Numbered from the stretch's first letter, positions 42,667 to 52,359 are shown. The stretch is DNA of 64,000 nucleotides from Acidimicrobiaceae bacterium (GCA_003151475.1 PLXQ01000066.1:82077-146076); one strand, 5' to 3'. The notes: a model not told the origin generated them from the sequence alone. Numbers and translations are program-made.

Positions 42667-43832
42667 TGCCATCGGAAGCTGCCGTCAGGGTGATCGATGA
42701 CATCGAGCCGTGGTTGGAGGAGCTCTGGGCCACCAACGGCACGGACCTGCTCATCACCGCCGGGGCACCGCCACTGGTGCGGATCGACGGCCAGATCCAG
42801 CCCGTCAAAGGTGAGGAGCCGCTGACAGCAGCACGGGCCGAGCGCATCGTGATGGCCGTCATGGGCGACGACCTCGTGGTGAAGTTCCGCGAGGAACGCG
42901 AGATCGATTTCGCCTTCAGCTGGCGGAATCAGGCCCGCTTGCGGTGCAATGCCTTCCACCAGCGCGATACGTGCGCCATGGCCCTTCGAGTGATTCCTTA
43001 CGAGATTCCTGGATTCGACGAGCTCGGTATTCCTCCCGCAGTCGAGCGCCTGGTCAATCTGCCCATGGGTCTCGTGATCGTCACCGGGCCGACGGGGTCG
43101 GGAAAATCGACGACCCTGGCGGCGATGCTCGACTACATCAATCGTCGGCGTGCTTGTCACATCGTGACGATCGAAGACCCGATTGAGTATGTCCATGGAA
43201 ACCATCGCTCGGCCGTGAGTCAGCGCGAAGTGGGAAATGATACCGAGTCCTTCCCCCGGGCTCTGCGCTCGGCCTTGCGCGAGGACCCAGACGTCCTTCT
43301 GGTGGGCGAGATGCGCGATCTCGAGAGCATTGCAACAACATTGACCATCGCCGAGACGGGTCACCTGGTCTTCGCGACGTTGCACACCAACGACAGCGCC
43401 CAGGCCATTGACCGCATTGTGGATATTTTCCCGTCTGACCGGCGCGACCAGATCCAGGTTCAGCTCTCCTCGACCCTCGAAGGCGTTATCTATCAGCGTC
43501 TCGTTCCGCGCATCGGTGGGGGACTTGTCGCTGCATACGAGGTCCTCTTTGCCACACATGCGGTGCGAAATCTCGTTCGTGAGGGAAAGACCCGTCAGCT
43601 TCGCAATGTGATCTCCACGCATCAGACCGAGGGCATGCAAACACTCGAAATGGCTCTGACACACCTCGTGAGCGTCGGTCTGATCGACTATGAGACCGCT
43701 CTGAAGGTCAGTCTCTTCCCGAAAGAAGTCGGCAAACCACCGGCGGGGGTTGTGCGGCCTCCGGTGGACCCGCCGCGCATTCCGCCTCCCGGGTACGGCG
43801 GAACGACACCTCCTCGGGTGGCGTCCGTCTGA
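42666..43832 (+). CDS. pilT: Type IV pilus twitching ATPase PilT-like
   Basis: 388 residues from ATG 42666. The N-terminal domain has GTDLLITAGAPPLVRIDGQ. Walker A is GPTGSGKST (about 141), the Asp box is TIEDPIEYVH, Walker B is LREDPDVLLVGEMRD, the His box is TGHLVFATLHTND, and the PilT-specific segment is VDIFPSDRRDQIQVQLS. A Pro-rich tail ends the protein. It powers pilus retraction at the inner face of the membrane. Assembly genes lie 9-13 kb away on the other strand. Confidence 0.94.
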   Translation: MPSEAAVRVIDDIEPWLEELWATNGTDLLITAGAPPLVRIDGQIQPVKGEEPLTAARAERIVMAVMGDDLVVKFREEREIDFAFSWRNQARLRCNAFHQRDTCAMALRVIPYEIPGFDELGIPPAVERLVNLPMGLVIVTGPTGSGKSTTLAAMLDYINRRRACHIVTIEDPIEYVHGNHRSAVSQREVGNDTESFPRALRSALREDPDVLLVGEMRDLESIATTLTIAETGHLVFATLHTNDSAQAIDRIVDIFPSDRRDQIQVQLSSTLEGVIYQRLVPRIGGGLVAAYEVLFATHAVRNLVREGKTRQLRNVISTHQTEGMQTLEMALTHLVSVGLIDYETALKVSLFPKEVGKPPAGVVRPPVDPPRIPPPGYGGTTPPRVASV

Positions 43833-43890
43833 CCACGTCCCCCGTGGACGCGGGACGATGACCCGTTTTCTCTGACTACCGTGACATCCA

Positions 43891-44613
43891 ATGTCAATGC
43901 ACACTTCTCAGCGGGGGGCAAAGCTGCCCTACCGTCCTTTGGCCGGTGTCGTACCTTGCCCCGGCGGGTGGCTGGTGGCAGGAGCAAAGCTCCAAGGCAT
44001 CACCCTTTCTCCCGAAGCACCCCAGGTTTTCCGCAACCTTCTCGACGTCGTGGACTACAAGCCAGCCTTTCAGATTATTTCGTTGGGGGCGCCGATCGGC
44101 CTGCATGATGACCCTGAGCCCGGGGGGCGGCAGTGCGACCGCGATGCGCGGCGCCTCTTGGGCTGGCCACGCAACGGAGCGATCGTCTCGGCTCCGGCGC
44201 GTTCGGTGCTGCGGGCATTCGCCGAGGGGAAAGACGTCAGTCTGAGTGTTGTCGGCCGCCGATTGATCACTCGATTTGCCGAGATTGACGAAAATGTCCA
44301 GCCCTATTGGCAGCGGACGATTTTCGAGGTGCACCCCGAATTGAGCTTCTTCCAGCTCAATGAGGATCAGCCCCTGCGCTACTCGAAGCATCGCCGTGCG
44401 GGGGTGGAGGAGCGTACGGCGCTGCTGAAGGCACGCCTTCCGGGAGTCGAGAGAATCCTCGACGAGAAGGTGTCAGGAGCCAAGGCTGCTCACCAGGTTG
44501 ATGCCGCGGTTTGCCTGTGGACGGCTCGCAGAATCGCGGCTCGGGCGGTCAGCCGGCTGCCACTGGATCCTGAATGGGACAGTGCCGGACTGCGTATGGA
44601 GATCGTTCGCTAA
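43891..44613 (+). CDS. DUF429 family protein
   Basis: 240 residues. The pattern SLGAPIGLHDDPEPGGRQCDRDARRLLGWPRNGAIVSAPAR, then VHPELSFFQLN and VDAAVCLWTARRIA, is that of DUF429, a predicted RNase H-like nuclease family with acidic residues at matching places. No experimental function is known to me. It does not look related to the pilus genes around it. Confidence 0.85.
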   Translation: MSMHTSQRGAKLPYRPLAGVVPCPGGWLVAGAKLQGITLSPEAPQVFRNLLDVVDYKPAFQIISLGAPIGLHDDPEPGGRQCDRDARRLLGWPRNGAIVSAPARSVLRAFAEGKDVSLSVVGRRLITRFAEIDENVQPYWQRTIFEVHPELSFFQLNEDQPLRYSKHRRAGVEERTALLKARLPGVERILDEKVSGAKAAHQVDAAVCLWTARRIAARAVSRLPLDPEWDSAGLRMEIVR

Positions 44614-44858
44614 ATCCAGCGCGATCGCGGTCTCGGCCGATCCGAGCACATTTTCGCTGGTCCCATGTGAGCAGATCGCATGGTGAGTGAAGATCTCACC
44701 ACGGTCAGCGTTAATTGGCGGTCTTCAGGAGGTCGGTGAAACGGCTCTGAAACGGCGGACGTTGACCTCCTAAAGGGGATCCGTTGCCGGGGAATTGCCA
44801 CGTGTTGGTGAAGTTTTCCCTGGCCAAAGGCCCTATAACTTGTACACTAAGTGGCACA

Positions 44859-44873
44859 CCCCCGCTGCGGGGG
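44859..44873 (+). promoter_or_regulatory. GC hairpin just before the G1-peptidase-like gene
   Basis: CCCCCG-CTG-CGGGGG, 16 bases before the start codon, so it would lie beside or over the ribosome-binding site in the leader mRNA and could limit translation. Confidence 0.4.
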
Positions 44874-44889
44874 CGTATGGGGGGCTGGG

Positions 44890-46410
44890 ATGCAATCTCG
44901 AATTCGGTGGGCAGGTGTGCTTGCCATCGCGTCGAGCCTCGCACTCTTCGTGGCCGGATCCTTGCCGGTGGCGGCAAGTACACACGGGGCCAAGGCGACG
45001 TCGCGGGCGACGGCCCATGTGGGCCAAGCCCGAGGACGCACCCTGATCTTCGGCGGCGGTGACTCGGCCGATGTCGGACTGGGTGTGGTGCCGGCAGAGC
45101 CCATTTCCAATCTCGAAGCAATGTTGGCCAACGCCGGTTTCGGTGTGGACACCAATGCGTCGTTGCCCAACAACCTGATGCAGTACCGGGCCATCTGGTA
45201 TGTCGACACCAACCCCTTGACGGTGGCGCAGGAGAGCAAGCTAGAAGCTTTCGTGGACGCCGGGCACGGGCTCTTCCTGACCGGTGAGAGCGACGCCTGC
45301 TGCACGCCTTTGGACAATGCCGACGGCGTTGTCGTCAACGATCTCGTCACTGCTGGAGGCATTCAGGTCGGCGGTCTCGGTGGGGCCGACAGTCCGAGCG
45401 GTCCCAATCCCGTGACGGGCAACGCCATCGACAGCGTGGCGGTCAATCCGAACGTTCTGACCAGTTGGACCCCCAGTTCACCGGGGGGCATCGGTGGTGT
45501 GGCGCCGGCCAACGAGTTGACATCCACCGACTTCGACAGTCAGTCGACCGCCACCGGGGCCGTTTGGGACGGATCGAGCCTTCTCGGCGGGGCCGGACGG
45601 CTCGCCATCTTGATGGACATCAACTGGCTGGAATCAGAGTTCTGGGATCAGCCCAGCGCTACGGCGATGGCGGTGAACATCGAGCGGTTCCTGATGGGGG
45701 CCGCGCCCGTCCCGGTCGCATTCAACGCCCAGTTCTCCGGCTACGCCGCCAAGGCCCACGGCGTGCACGAGGTGAGCGGGGAGTGGACCGTTCCGACGGT
45801 TGACTGCAGCCAGGCCCCGTCCCCAAGCGCAGTCGGTATGTGGGTCGGGATCGACGGGTTCGGCAACAACAAACTTGTGAAAGCCGGTGTCGGGGTGACC
45901 TGTCTCTCGCCGGTGTCCGATCCCTGCTACTACATCTTCACCGAAGTGCTGCCCGGCGCCGAAAGCCGGGCCGCCTGTTCGTCGGTCGCACCGGGGGACG
46001 ACATCGCCGTCGATGTGACCAACTCGCCCTTTGGTTCTTCGCGGTTCATCGTGACGATGACCGATGACGGCAATCCCGTGGCCGGCTCCCCCTTCACCTT
46101 GGCGGCGCCCACCAAGCGGGATCAATCGGCCGAGTGCGTCGTTCAATTGCCTCCTGGTGAAGTGGGCCCGAGCCCTGCCCACTACACGTCTCTGGCCGAT
46201 TTCACCTCGGTGACGTTCACGAGATGCACGGCCACGGCAACACAGAACGCGGGTGCGAGCCTGGACACCGACCAGCTGGCCAGCGGTTCGGACGGGGCAT
46301 TCACCGTGAAAGCGCTCGACCTGGGCAACGCCCGCAAGACGAAGGCGGTCGTCGGCGGCTCGAATCTTCCCGACCTCAGCTGGAAGGTGACATGGTTGCG
46401 GGCCAAGTGA
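44890..46410 (+). CDS. Secreted protein with G1-peptidase (eqolisin)-like C-terminal domain, catalytic positions changed
   Basis: 506 residues from ATG 44890; signal peptide ends near PVAAS. Residues 50-270 resemble an amidotransferase/ThuA-like Rossmann domain (RTLIFGGGDSADVG, GHGLFLTGESDACC). Residues about 280-506 follow the G1 peptidase pattern: HEVSGEWTVPTVDC, VGMWVGIDGFGNNKLVKAGVGV, YYIFTEVLPG, APGDDIAVDV, AECVVQLPPG. In active G1 peptidases the LVKAG position is a Gln (L-x-Q-x-G); here it is Lys331, and the family's aEWIvE motif reads AECVVQ. The domain is therefore probably a binding module rather than a protease. Confidence 0.75.
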   Translation: MQSRIRWAGVLAIASSLALFVAGSLPVAASTHGAKATSRATAHVGQARGRTLIFGGGDSADVGLGVVPAEPISNLEAMLANAGFGVDTNASLPNNLMQYRAIWYVDTNPLTVAQESKLEAFVDAGHGLFLTGESDACCTPLDNADGVVVNDLVTAGGIQVGGLGGADSPSGPNPVTGNAIDSVAVNPNVLTSWTPSSPGGIGGVAPANELTSTDFDSQSTATGAVWDGSSLLGGAGRLAILMDINWLESEFWDQPSATAMAVNIERFLMGAAPVPVAFNAQFSGYAAKAHGVHEVSGEWTVPTVDCSQAPSPSAVGMWVGIDGFGNNKLVKAGVGVTCLSPVSDPCYYIFTEVLPGAESRAACSSVAPGDDIAVDVTNSPFGSSRFIVTMTDDGNPVAGSPFTLAAPTKRDQSAECVVQLPPGEVGPSPAHYTSLADFTSVTFTRCTATATQNAGASLDTDQLASGSDGAFTVKALDLGNARKTKAVVGGSNLPDLSWKVTWLRAK

Positions 46411-46820
46411 GGGATTTCTGAGCACAGCGCCGGTCCTGGCGGGCTTCGTTCCGTGCCCGTGGATGTCGACCAGGTGACTCCAATCTCACGCCTCTGATCT
46501 CCTTCAGCAGCGGACCGTTCGAACACCGGGGCTTCGGCCTGCGCGCCGGTCAGGCCTTTAAGCTTGCCGTCGTCTTCGACGATGAGCGTGGCATGTTGAT
46601 CGGAATGGAGCCTCGTCGCACGACCGGGCTCGTGTGCACTCTGCGTGGTTATTGATGCTGAAAATTGGTACAATATGTGGTCTGGAGTGGCATCTGGTGG
46701 GCCACTTCCGTCCATCACCCAGCGGTCGGATTCGCGCAGGGGAAAGATGGAGGCTGTCGCAATGAAGGACGCAAGGTGGCGAACCCGGCTCGCAGGGATC
46801 GGCCCACAAGGGGATTGTCC
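46411..46820. other. Intergenic leader of the pseudopilin operon
   Basis: No gene supported in these 410 bases. An extended -10-like sequence TGGTACAAT lies at 46666-46674 without a good -35, about 147 bases before the first pseudopilin start. A short open stretch at roughly 46500-46650 has protein-like composition but no start codon. Confidence 0.4.
46666..46674 (+). promoter_or_regulatory. Possible extended -10 promoter of the pseudopilin operon
   Basis: TGG-TACAAT matches the TGn-extended -10 form; the surrounding 40 bases are markedly AT-rich for this genome. No matching -35 element at the usual distance. Confidence 0.35.
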
Positions 46821-48752
46821 ATGAACGGTTGGTGCCGACTGCGTTCTCAGAGGACAATGGTCCGCTCGCCGAGGGCCTTCTGCTGTCGCACGGGCGTCGA
46901 GAACGAGAGCGGGTTCACGCTCATCGAGCTGATCATCGTGATCGTGATCCTTCCCATGATCATCGCCGGCGTCGCCGCCGCCATCATTGCCACCCTGCAG
47001 AATCAAAGTACGGAGTTCAACAGACTCTCCGGTTCAGCCGACGCGCAGATCGCCTCCGCCTACTTCGCCTCCGATGTCCAGAGTGCGTCGGCGTTGACGC
47101 TCACAACCAGTTCAGCGCAGATCTGTGGCGGTGGTAACCACCCCGGCTGGCGGCCACTCATCACCATGCGCTGGCCGGAGCAGATCGCTTCTCGCATCGT
47201 GTCGGATGCCGTCCTGACAACCGGATCCTTTCCCACCATCACGTCAACCCAGGCAGGTTTCACTGCGGGCGACAGAAACAGCACCGTCTCTGACCCGAGC
47301 ATCTACGGCGGAGACAATGTCCTCAATGCGACGATCAGCGGAACTCCCTCTGGAAACACAGCCCCGCTCAGTGCTCCACCCTCGACTGCTGTCAGCGGCG
47401 ACCGCGTCGTGATTAGCAACATTCAGATCTTTTATGTCACGTACTGGGAAGAACCGATGGTGCCTGCAACAGGTGGGGGCGCAACGAGCTATGCTCTCAT
47501 CCGGGAGCTCTGCAACTTTGGTGCTGCGGGCATCGTGCCTGTCAGTGCACCACTGAACGCCTTCACGACTCTTGCGCACGATCTTCCGGTTAACCAGGGC
47601 AATGCCTCTGTGAGCTGCAACAACGCAATCGTTGTTTGTACTCCTCAGTACCTTACGAGCACGTCATCCCCGTTTGGGTGGGTGGGTTGTTCGAAGCAAA
47701 TCTGTAGTCCTGCCGACCTTTCAACGGCTGGCGTTACCAACGTTTCTCTGTCGGCATCGGAACCGCAAAGTCGCTATCAGTTCAACCTCTCCGCTGAACC
47801 GCGTTACTCGAGCCCAACCAGCATGGGGACGCCGAGCGGAGGAAATCCCTTCCCTTCGGTGTTGTTGTTCGCCAGCGGAGTGGGAACCCTCAATGTCACG
47901 AGTGCTAATACGGCCGTCAACGTGAGCGGCAGCATGGCCTTCAATTGCGTGGGCCTTCCGGTGGGGGGCCAGTGCAGTAGCTCGCTCGTGAACCTCGACG
48001 CCGTCAACGCCACGCTCTCGGACACCACCGACCCCGGCCAGGGGTTTCAGGTGGCCAACTGCTCCTCGCCCTGCAACGTCATCAATACCAACGGGATGAG
48101 TGGTGCGTCTTATACGACATCGGCCTCCGCCCCTCCGACAGCGACAGCCACCGCGGCCTACTCCCCGTGGGTCCCGGCGCCCCTCGGCGGGACCATGCAG
48201 TCGGGGTGCACAATGGTCAATTCGACGACATTCACGTGCTCTCCGGGTGAGTACAGCAATCAGCTCGTGCTCTCGAAGGGGGGGGCAACCTACACCTTCC
48301 AACCGGGTAACTACACCTTCGACAATGGTCTGAGCATCCCGAAGAACAACGACAAGATCGTCACGGGCGGTGTCGGTGGCGTTTTCTTCTACATCGCCGG
48401 AGGCCAGTTCTCCATCGCCGGCCAGGCCGCCGCCAGCAACGGCAAACCCATAACGACGACCTTCAACCTCTCCCCACCGACGTCCGGTGCCTACGCCGGA
48501 ATCAGCGTCTACCAGGTCCCGATCGACCACCTCCCGATCGTGATGTGGGCTCCGAATGGAAGCGCCGCCGCACCCGTGATCAGCGGTGCCGTGGAGGCGC
48601 CCGGGGCGGCCGTCCTGATCAACACCAACGTCAAATCCGTAAGCCTCGGATTCGTTGTCGCCCAGTCTCTGTCGTTGTCGACTGTATCGGTGGCGGGCAG
48701 CCCCTCTCCGTGCACATCGACCCAACTCTGCACGGTCAATGTGACCGGGTGA
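46821..48752 (+). CDS. Large type IV pseudopilin-like protein with exported beta-rich region
   Basis: 643 residues from ATG 46821 (AAGGGG upstream). The prepilin peptidase motif is ENESG-FTLIELIIVIVILP: cleavage after Gly, with the conserved Glu5 and an approximately 20-residue helix. The rest is a long Ser/Thr/Gly/Asn-rich beta-type region with many Cys, and the last 250 residues (YTFQPGNYTFDNGLSIPKNNDKIVTGGVGGVFFYIAGG) read like the beta-helical surface module seen in other pilin-linked proteins. First of three linked genes (46821-51047); probably a minor pilin carrying an adhesin-like tip. Confidence 0.85.
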   Translation: MNGWCRLRSQRTMVRSPRAFCCRTGVENESGFTLIELIIVIVILPMIIAGVAAAIIATLQNQSTEFNRLSGSADAQIASAYFASDVQSASALTLTTSSAQICGGGNHPGWRPLITMRWPEQIASRIVSDAVLTTGSFPTITSTQAGFTAGDRNSTVSDPSIYGGDNVLNATISGTPSGNTAPLSAPPSTAVSGDRVVISNIQIFYVTYWEEPMVPATGGGATSYALIRELCNFGAAGIVPVSAPLNAFTTLAHDLPVNQGNASVSCNNAIVVCTPQYLTSTSSPFGWVGCSKQICSPADLSTAGVTNVSLSASEPQSRYQFNLSAEPRYSSPTSMGTPSGGNPFPSVLLFASGVGTLNVTSANTAVNVSGSMAFNCVGLPVGGQCSSSLVNLDAVNATLSDTTDPGQGFQVANCSSPCNVINTNGMSGASYTTSASAPPTATATAAYSPWVPAPLGGTMQSGCTMVNSTTFTCSPGEYSNQLVLSKGGATYTFQPGNYTFDNGLSIPKNNDKIVTGGVGGVFFYIAGGQFSIAGQAAASNGKPITTTFNLSPPTSGAYAGISVYQVPIDHLPIVMWAPNGSAAAPVISGAVEAPGAAVLINTNVKSVSLGFVVAQSLSLSTVSVAGSPSPCTSTQLCTVNVTG

Positions 48753-48759
48753 GATTCCT

Positions 48760-50448
48760 ATGAACCCGCGACGTATTGGCTGGCGACGGGATCCAGCTCC
48801 GACGCGCCGCCACCGCGGAGACCCGTCCGAGAGAGGCGACACCCTGATCGAGATCATCATCGCCCTTGTGGTCATCGCCATAGGGGTGGTCGCATTGATC
48901 AGTGCCCTCACAACCTCGATCACGACATCGGCGACCTACAGAAGCCTGTCCACCGTCGATACGGTCCTTAAGAACTTCGCCGACGCCATGAAAGACCAGA
49001 TCCAGCTCGCCACCCCGGCCACGGCGAGCATCTATGCCAACTGTGCCACGACCTATCAGGTGGTCACCGAATACCCGACATCCACGACGGCGGGCGGAAG
49101 TGTCACGGTTCTGGCTACCGGCCTTCTTCCGAGCCACGCCGTCACGGCGACCGTCAATGGAGTGACGATGCCACCCGCGACGAGCGACACCAACGGTTCC
49201 GTGGTGGACACCTTCACGTTGCCCGTGACATGGCTACCGGGTTCCCAGCCGGTGACGCTCACCGACGGGACAACCACGATCACGTCCACTACTCCCTTGA
49301 CGGTCAACCCGTCCCTCAGTGCCATGACGCCCGTCAGTGGTCCGGCCGGAACGCCCGTCACCCTCACCGCCGGCGGCTTCCAGCACAGTACGGCGTTGAC
49401 GGTGAGCGTGGGCGGGAGTGCGCCGGTCCCCGTCGGGACGACGGACGTCAACGGTGCGGCGACGGTCTCCTTCACCGTGCCCGGTTCCCTTCCCACGGGT
49501 GCGCAGACGGTGACCGTCAGCGACGGGACCTACTCGTCGTCCTCCACCTTTGTCGTGGCCAGCTCGGTGGGCTCGGCCGGTCCGGTGTTCGCTGCTCCGG
49601 CTTCGGCCATTGCCAACTACAGCATCAAGATCTCGTCGATCGGATGGTGGAACAAGGCGACGTCCCAGTTCGACGTGGCGCCCACACCCTGTGGGGCGAA
49701 CGACGACACCGGTATCCAGTCGATCACCATCCAGACGTCGGCGCCGAATCATGTGAGCGACACGCTCAGCTTCGTGGTCACCGATCCCTTGTTTCGGCCC
49801 ACCCTGTCCGTGACGTCACCTTTGACCACGTCGCCCGGCCAGCCATTGACGTTCTCGGCCACGCTCACCGGCCAGAACAAGAACGGCAACGCCGTTCCCC
49901 CCACTGGCACGATCTCATGGTCCTTTAGCTCCCCCGCGGGGATGACCAATCCGTGCTCCACGCCTTCCACGGTCTCGGGACTCACCAATCCTCAGACGGG
50001 ATTTCAGTGCCAGGTGTCAGCGCCAGCGACGGGGATCTATCAGGTGACGGCGACCTACTCGGGGGATGCCAACTACGGCTCGGCCGTCGACTTCGGCTCA
50101 GCCACCGTCGGCGATGCGTCGACGGTCACCGTGAGCTCGTCACCGGCGAATCCGGCCAGCCCGTCCATGCTGACGCTCAACGCCACCGTGACCGGTCCGG
50201 CCGGGGGCCCCACACCCTCGGGGCAGATCATGTGGACCTTCAGCTCCCCCTACGGCGCCTCGGGAACCCTGCCGTCGTGCAATCCTTCGAACCTGGCCGG
50301 GAGTGGCAACTCAGCGACGACGGCACCTCTGGCCTCGTGCATCATCAATCCGACGCAGAGCGGCACCTATCAAGTGACCGCCGCGTACTCGGGAGATCAG
50401 AACTACACCTCTGAGACGGAACAACCCGTATCGGTGGTCGTCTCATGA
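48760..50448 (+). CDS. PilV-like pseudopilin fused to IPT and Ig-like domains
   Basis: 562 residues. A class III signal-like segment, SERGDTLIEIIIALVVIAIGVVALI, gives the pilin helix; the usual Gly-Phe is Gly-Asp. The remainder holds repeated Ig-type units: two IPT-like (GGSVTVLATGLLPSHAVTATVNG; MTPVSGPAGTPVTLTAGGFQ) and two bacterial Ig-like (TGIYQVTATYSGDANYGS; SGTYQVTAAYSGDQNYTS). Seven bases after the preceding pseudopilin and overlapping the next gene by four bases. Pseudopilins are usually about 150 residues, so the added modules probably display on the pilus surface. Confidence 0.87.
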   Translation: MNPRRIGWRRDPAPTRRHRGDPSERGDTLIEIIIALVVIAIGVVALISALTTSITTSATYRSLSTVDTVLKNFADAMKDQIQLATPATASIYANCATTYQVVTEYPTSTTAGGSVTVLATGLLPSHAVTATVNGVTMPPATSDTNGSVVDTFTLPVTWLPGSQPVTLTDGTTTITSTTPLTVNPSLSAMTPVSGPAGTPVTLTAGGFQHSTALTVSVGGSAPVPVGTTDVNGAATVSFTVPGSLPTGAQTVTVSDGTYSSSSTFVVASSVGSAGPVFAAPASAIANYSIKISSIGWWNKATSQFDVAPTPCGANDDTGIQSITIQTSAPNHVSDTLSFVVTDPLFRPTLSVTSPLTTSPGQPLTFSATLTGQNKNGNAVPPTGTISWSFSSPAGMTNPCSTPSTVSGLTNPQTGFQCQVSAPATGIYQVTATYSGDANYGSAVDFGSATVGDASTVTVSSSPANPASPSMLTLNATVTGPAGGPTPSGQIMWTFSSPYGASGTLPSCNPSNLAGSGNSATTAPLASCIINPTQSGTYQVTAAYSGDQNYTSETEQPVSVVVS

Positions 50449-51047
50449 TCCGGGTCATGACGACACCCGGCAGCGTCACGGTCCGACGCCGTCACGGTGG
50501 GCCGATGGCGGCGACTGAGAACGAGCCCGGCGCCATCTTGATCCTGGCACTCGTCTTCATTCTCGTTATCGCCATATCGGTGCTCGGACTGCTCACGTTC
50601 GGAGGAACAGGACTGAAGGATGCGGCGGGATTGCAGGGCGAACGGGGGATAGAATTCGCGGCGGAAGGGGCGACGACGGCCGCCGTCCAATCGGTGCGCT
50701 ACTCCTTCAACGCTTACAACTCCGGTTCCGCTCCGACCTACTGCCTCCCCGGCGGCACGTCGATGACGATTCCCGAAGGGTCAGTGAACTATCAGATGGT
50801 GGTGGACTGTTCCGGGACCCTGAACGTGGCCCCGACGCCGGTCCAGTACACCCGAATCGTCACGTTTTACGCCTGCCAATTGAGCCAAGCCCCGTGCAAT
50901 CAGGGCAACGCCGTTGTGGCCGCCACGGTCAACTTCCAAGACCTGTCGCCATCGGGCGTCAATACCTGCTACGACGCCACCGACACGGGAACGTGTGGCA
51001 TAGGCATGGTCATCAGCAGCTGGAACGTCAAGTACGTCAATTCATAA
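50445..51047 (+). CDS. PilX-like minor pilin/pilus assembly protein
   Basis: 200 residues starting at ATG 50445, overlapping the preceding stop (ATGA). One N-terminal membrane helix, GAILILALVFILVIAISVLGLLTF, is preceded by a basic leader; a Glu-containing segment GERGIEFAAEGATTAAVQSVRYSFNA follows as in PilX-type proteins. Four Cys-pair-like positions are in the exported domain. Last gene of the three-gene minor-pilin operon. Confidence 0.8.
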   Translation: MIRVMTTPGSVTVRRRHGGPMAATENEPGAILILALVFILVIAISVLGLLTFGGTGLKDAAGLQGERGIEFAAEGATTAAVQSVRYSFNAYNSGSAPTYCLPGGTSMTIPEGSVNYQMVVDCSGTLNVAPTPVQYTRIVTFYACQLSQAPCNQGNAVVAATVNFQDLSPSGVNTCYDATDTGTCGIGMVISSWNVKYVNS

Positions 51048-51077
51048 CACTCAGGGCCCACTGAATATCCTGAGTGT
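51047..51077. terminator. Hairpin between convergent PilX-like and membrane-protein genes
   Basis: ACACTCAGG (51047-51055) pairs with CCTGAGTGT (51069-51077), 13-base loop. It occupies nearly the whole gap between the stop codons of two converging genes; no U-tract. Confidence 0.5.
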
Positions 51078-51078
51078 G

Positions 51079-52317
51079 TCAGCCGTGGGCCGTGCTCATG
51101 GCTCCGTCGGGCCCGTCGACGCCACCTGACTCGGCCTCGGTCAGCTCGGGCGTCGGTGGTCGGGCACTGAAGAACATCGCCCCCATGAGGCCGACCATCT
51201 CGAGCCAGTAGGTCCACTCGTTCGAATGGGAGAAGGTCATGACGGTTAGTCCCAAGCCCGATGCCAGGGTGAGGATCGACCGGACCCGGCCCCGGGCCGC
51301 CCCGACGCCGAAGGCGATGGCCACGGCCGGCATCACGTAGTACGGCGCCATAACGGGTTCGAAGAAACTGCGGATCCCGGCGGCCACGGCCATCAGCCAG
51401 AAGATCGACGGCCAGTCGTGGCGCCACCGGTGGGCCAGAAATCCCATGCCGACGGCGACGACCACGGTCAGAAGGTGGACGGGACCGCTGGAGACCTCGA
51501 TCCGGCTGATGTGGGGCGCGAGATGGATCCATGGCGTGGGGTGCAGGATCGTCGGATATCCCGGTTGTTTCGTGAGCCTCAAAAAGGCATCGTGGAAATC
51601 GGGGGCCAGGACGGCAACCAGAAGAAAGCCGGGGATCACGATGGCCCGCAGAAGCAGATCCTTGGCTTTTCGGATTCCTGTGACTCCGATGAAGATGGGG
51701 ACCAGGAGGACGACAAACAGTTGCATGGACAGGGCGAATCCGAGCAGCCAACCGGCCAGGATCGGACGGTCATCGGACAGCGCCGACAACGCATAGAGGG
51801 CCAGACCGAGAGCCAGGACGTCCTCTGGATGCCCCCACATGACGACGGCGGGCCAGAAGGCTGCCGCCTCGGCCACGAGCAGGATCCGGCGTGCCGTGAC
51901 GCCGGCGCCGATTCGCCGGGCCAGCGCATCGCATGCGAACAACCCGACGCCGGCCACGGCGAAACAGAAGGGTCCGATCAGTAACCACGCTTCGGGCTTG
52001 AAGGGAAAGCCCCCCGGAGCCATCTCGGTGAGATTCAGAGCGGCAGACAGAGCAGCGAACGGAGCGAGCAGGACGTTGAAACCGGGGAGAGTGACGATCG
52101 GGTAGTTGAAAAGGTATACGTACGAGAGGTCGCCCCACTGCACGAAATGTGCAAGCCGGAGAGTGGGCCAGATGTCACCGGGGGTGAGCCAGTAAGTACG
52201 GTTGTGTCGTACGAGGAGTGGCCACCAAAACGTATAGGCCATTCCGGTCACAACGAACGCCATTGTGGCGAAGATCAACGACGGTCTTATGCGCTTGCTG
52301 ATGTGAGGTTCGTTCAT
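51079..52317 (-). CDS. Polytopic membrane protein, GT-C / DUF2029-like glycosyltransferase
   Basis: 412 residues from ATG 52317. At least nine hydrophobic helices. The first external loop, WLTPGDIWPTLRLAHFVQWGDLSYVYLFN, contains the early Asp expected for GT-C lipid-phosphosugar transferases, and MWGHPEDVLALGLALYALSAL is a family-like segment. Possibly a mannosyltransferase for lipoglycans or pilin glycosylation, since it sits between pilin genes (inference). The C-terminus is polar. A terminator separates it from pilA, so it has its own promoter. Confidence 0.75.
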   Translation of the reverse strand: MNEPHISKRIRPSLIFATMAFVVTGMAYTFWWPLLVRHNRTYWLTPGDIWPTLRLAHFVQWGDLSYVYLFNYPIVTLPGFNVLLAPFAALSAALNLTEMAPGGFPFKPEAWLLIGPFCFAVAGVGLFACDALARRIGAGVTARRILLVAEAAAFWPAVVMWGHPEDVLALGLALYALSALSDDRPILAGWLLGFALSMQLFVVLLVPIFIGVTGIRKAKDLLLRAIVIPGFLLVAVLAPDFHDAFLRLTKQPGYPTILHPTPWIHLAPHISRIEVSSGPVHLLTVVVAVGMGFLAHRWRHDWPSIFWLMAVAAGIRSFFEPVMAPYYVMPAVAIAFGVGAARGRVRSILTLASGLGLTVMTFSHSNEWTYWLEMVGLMGAMFFSARPPTPELTEAESGGVDGPDGAMSTAHG

Positions 52318-52359
52318 CTCGCGTTGTCGTAGGCAACAATTCCCAAGCCTCACACGATG

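Noticed and set aside
46500..46655. Short protein-like plus-strand stretch before the pseudopilin operon
   Set aside because: About 50 codons, no start codon or recognised family; could be chance or a relic, insufficient to call.
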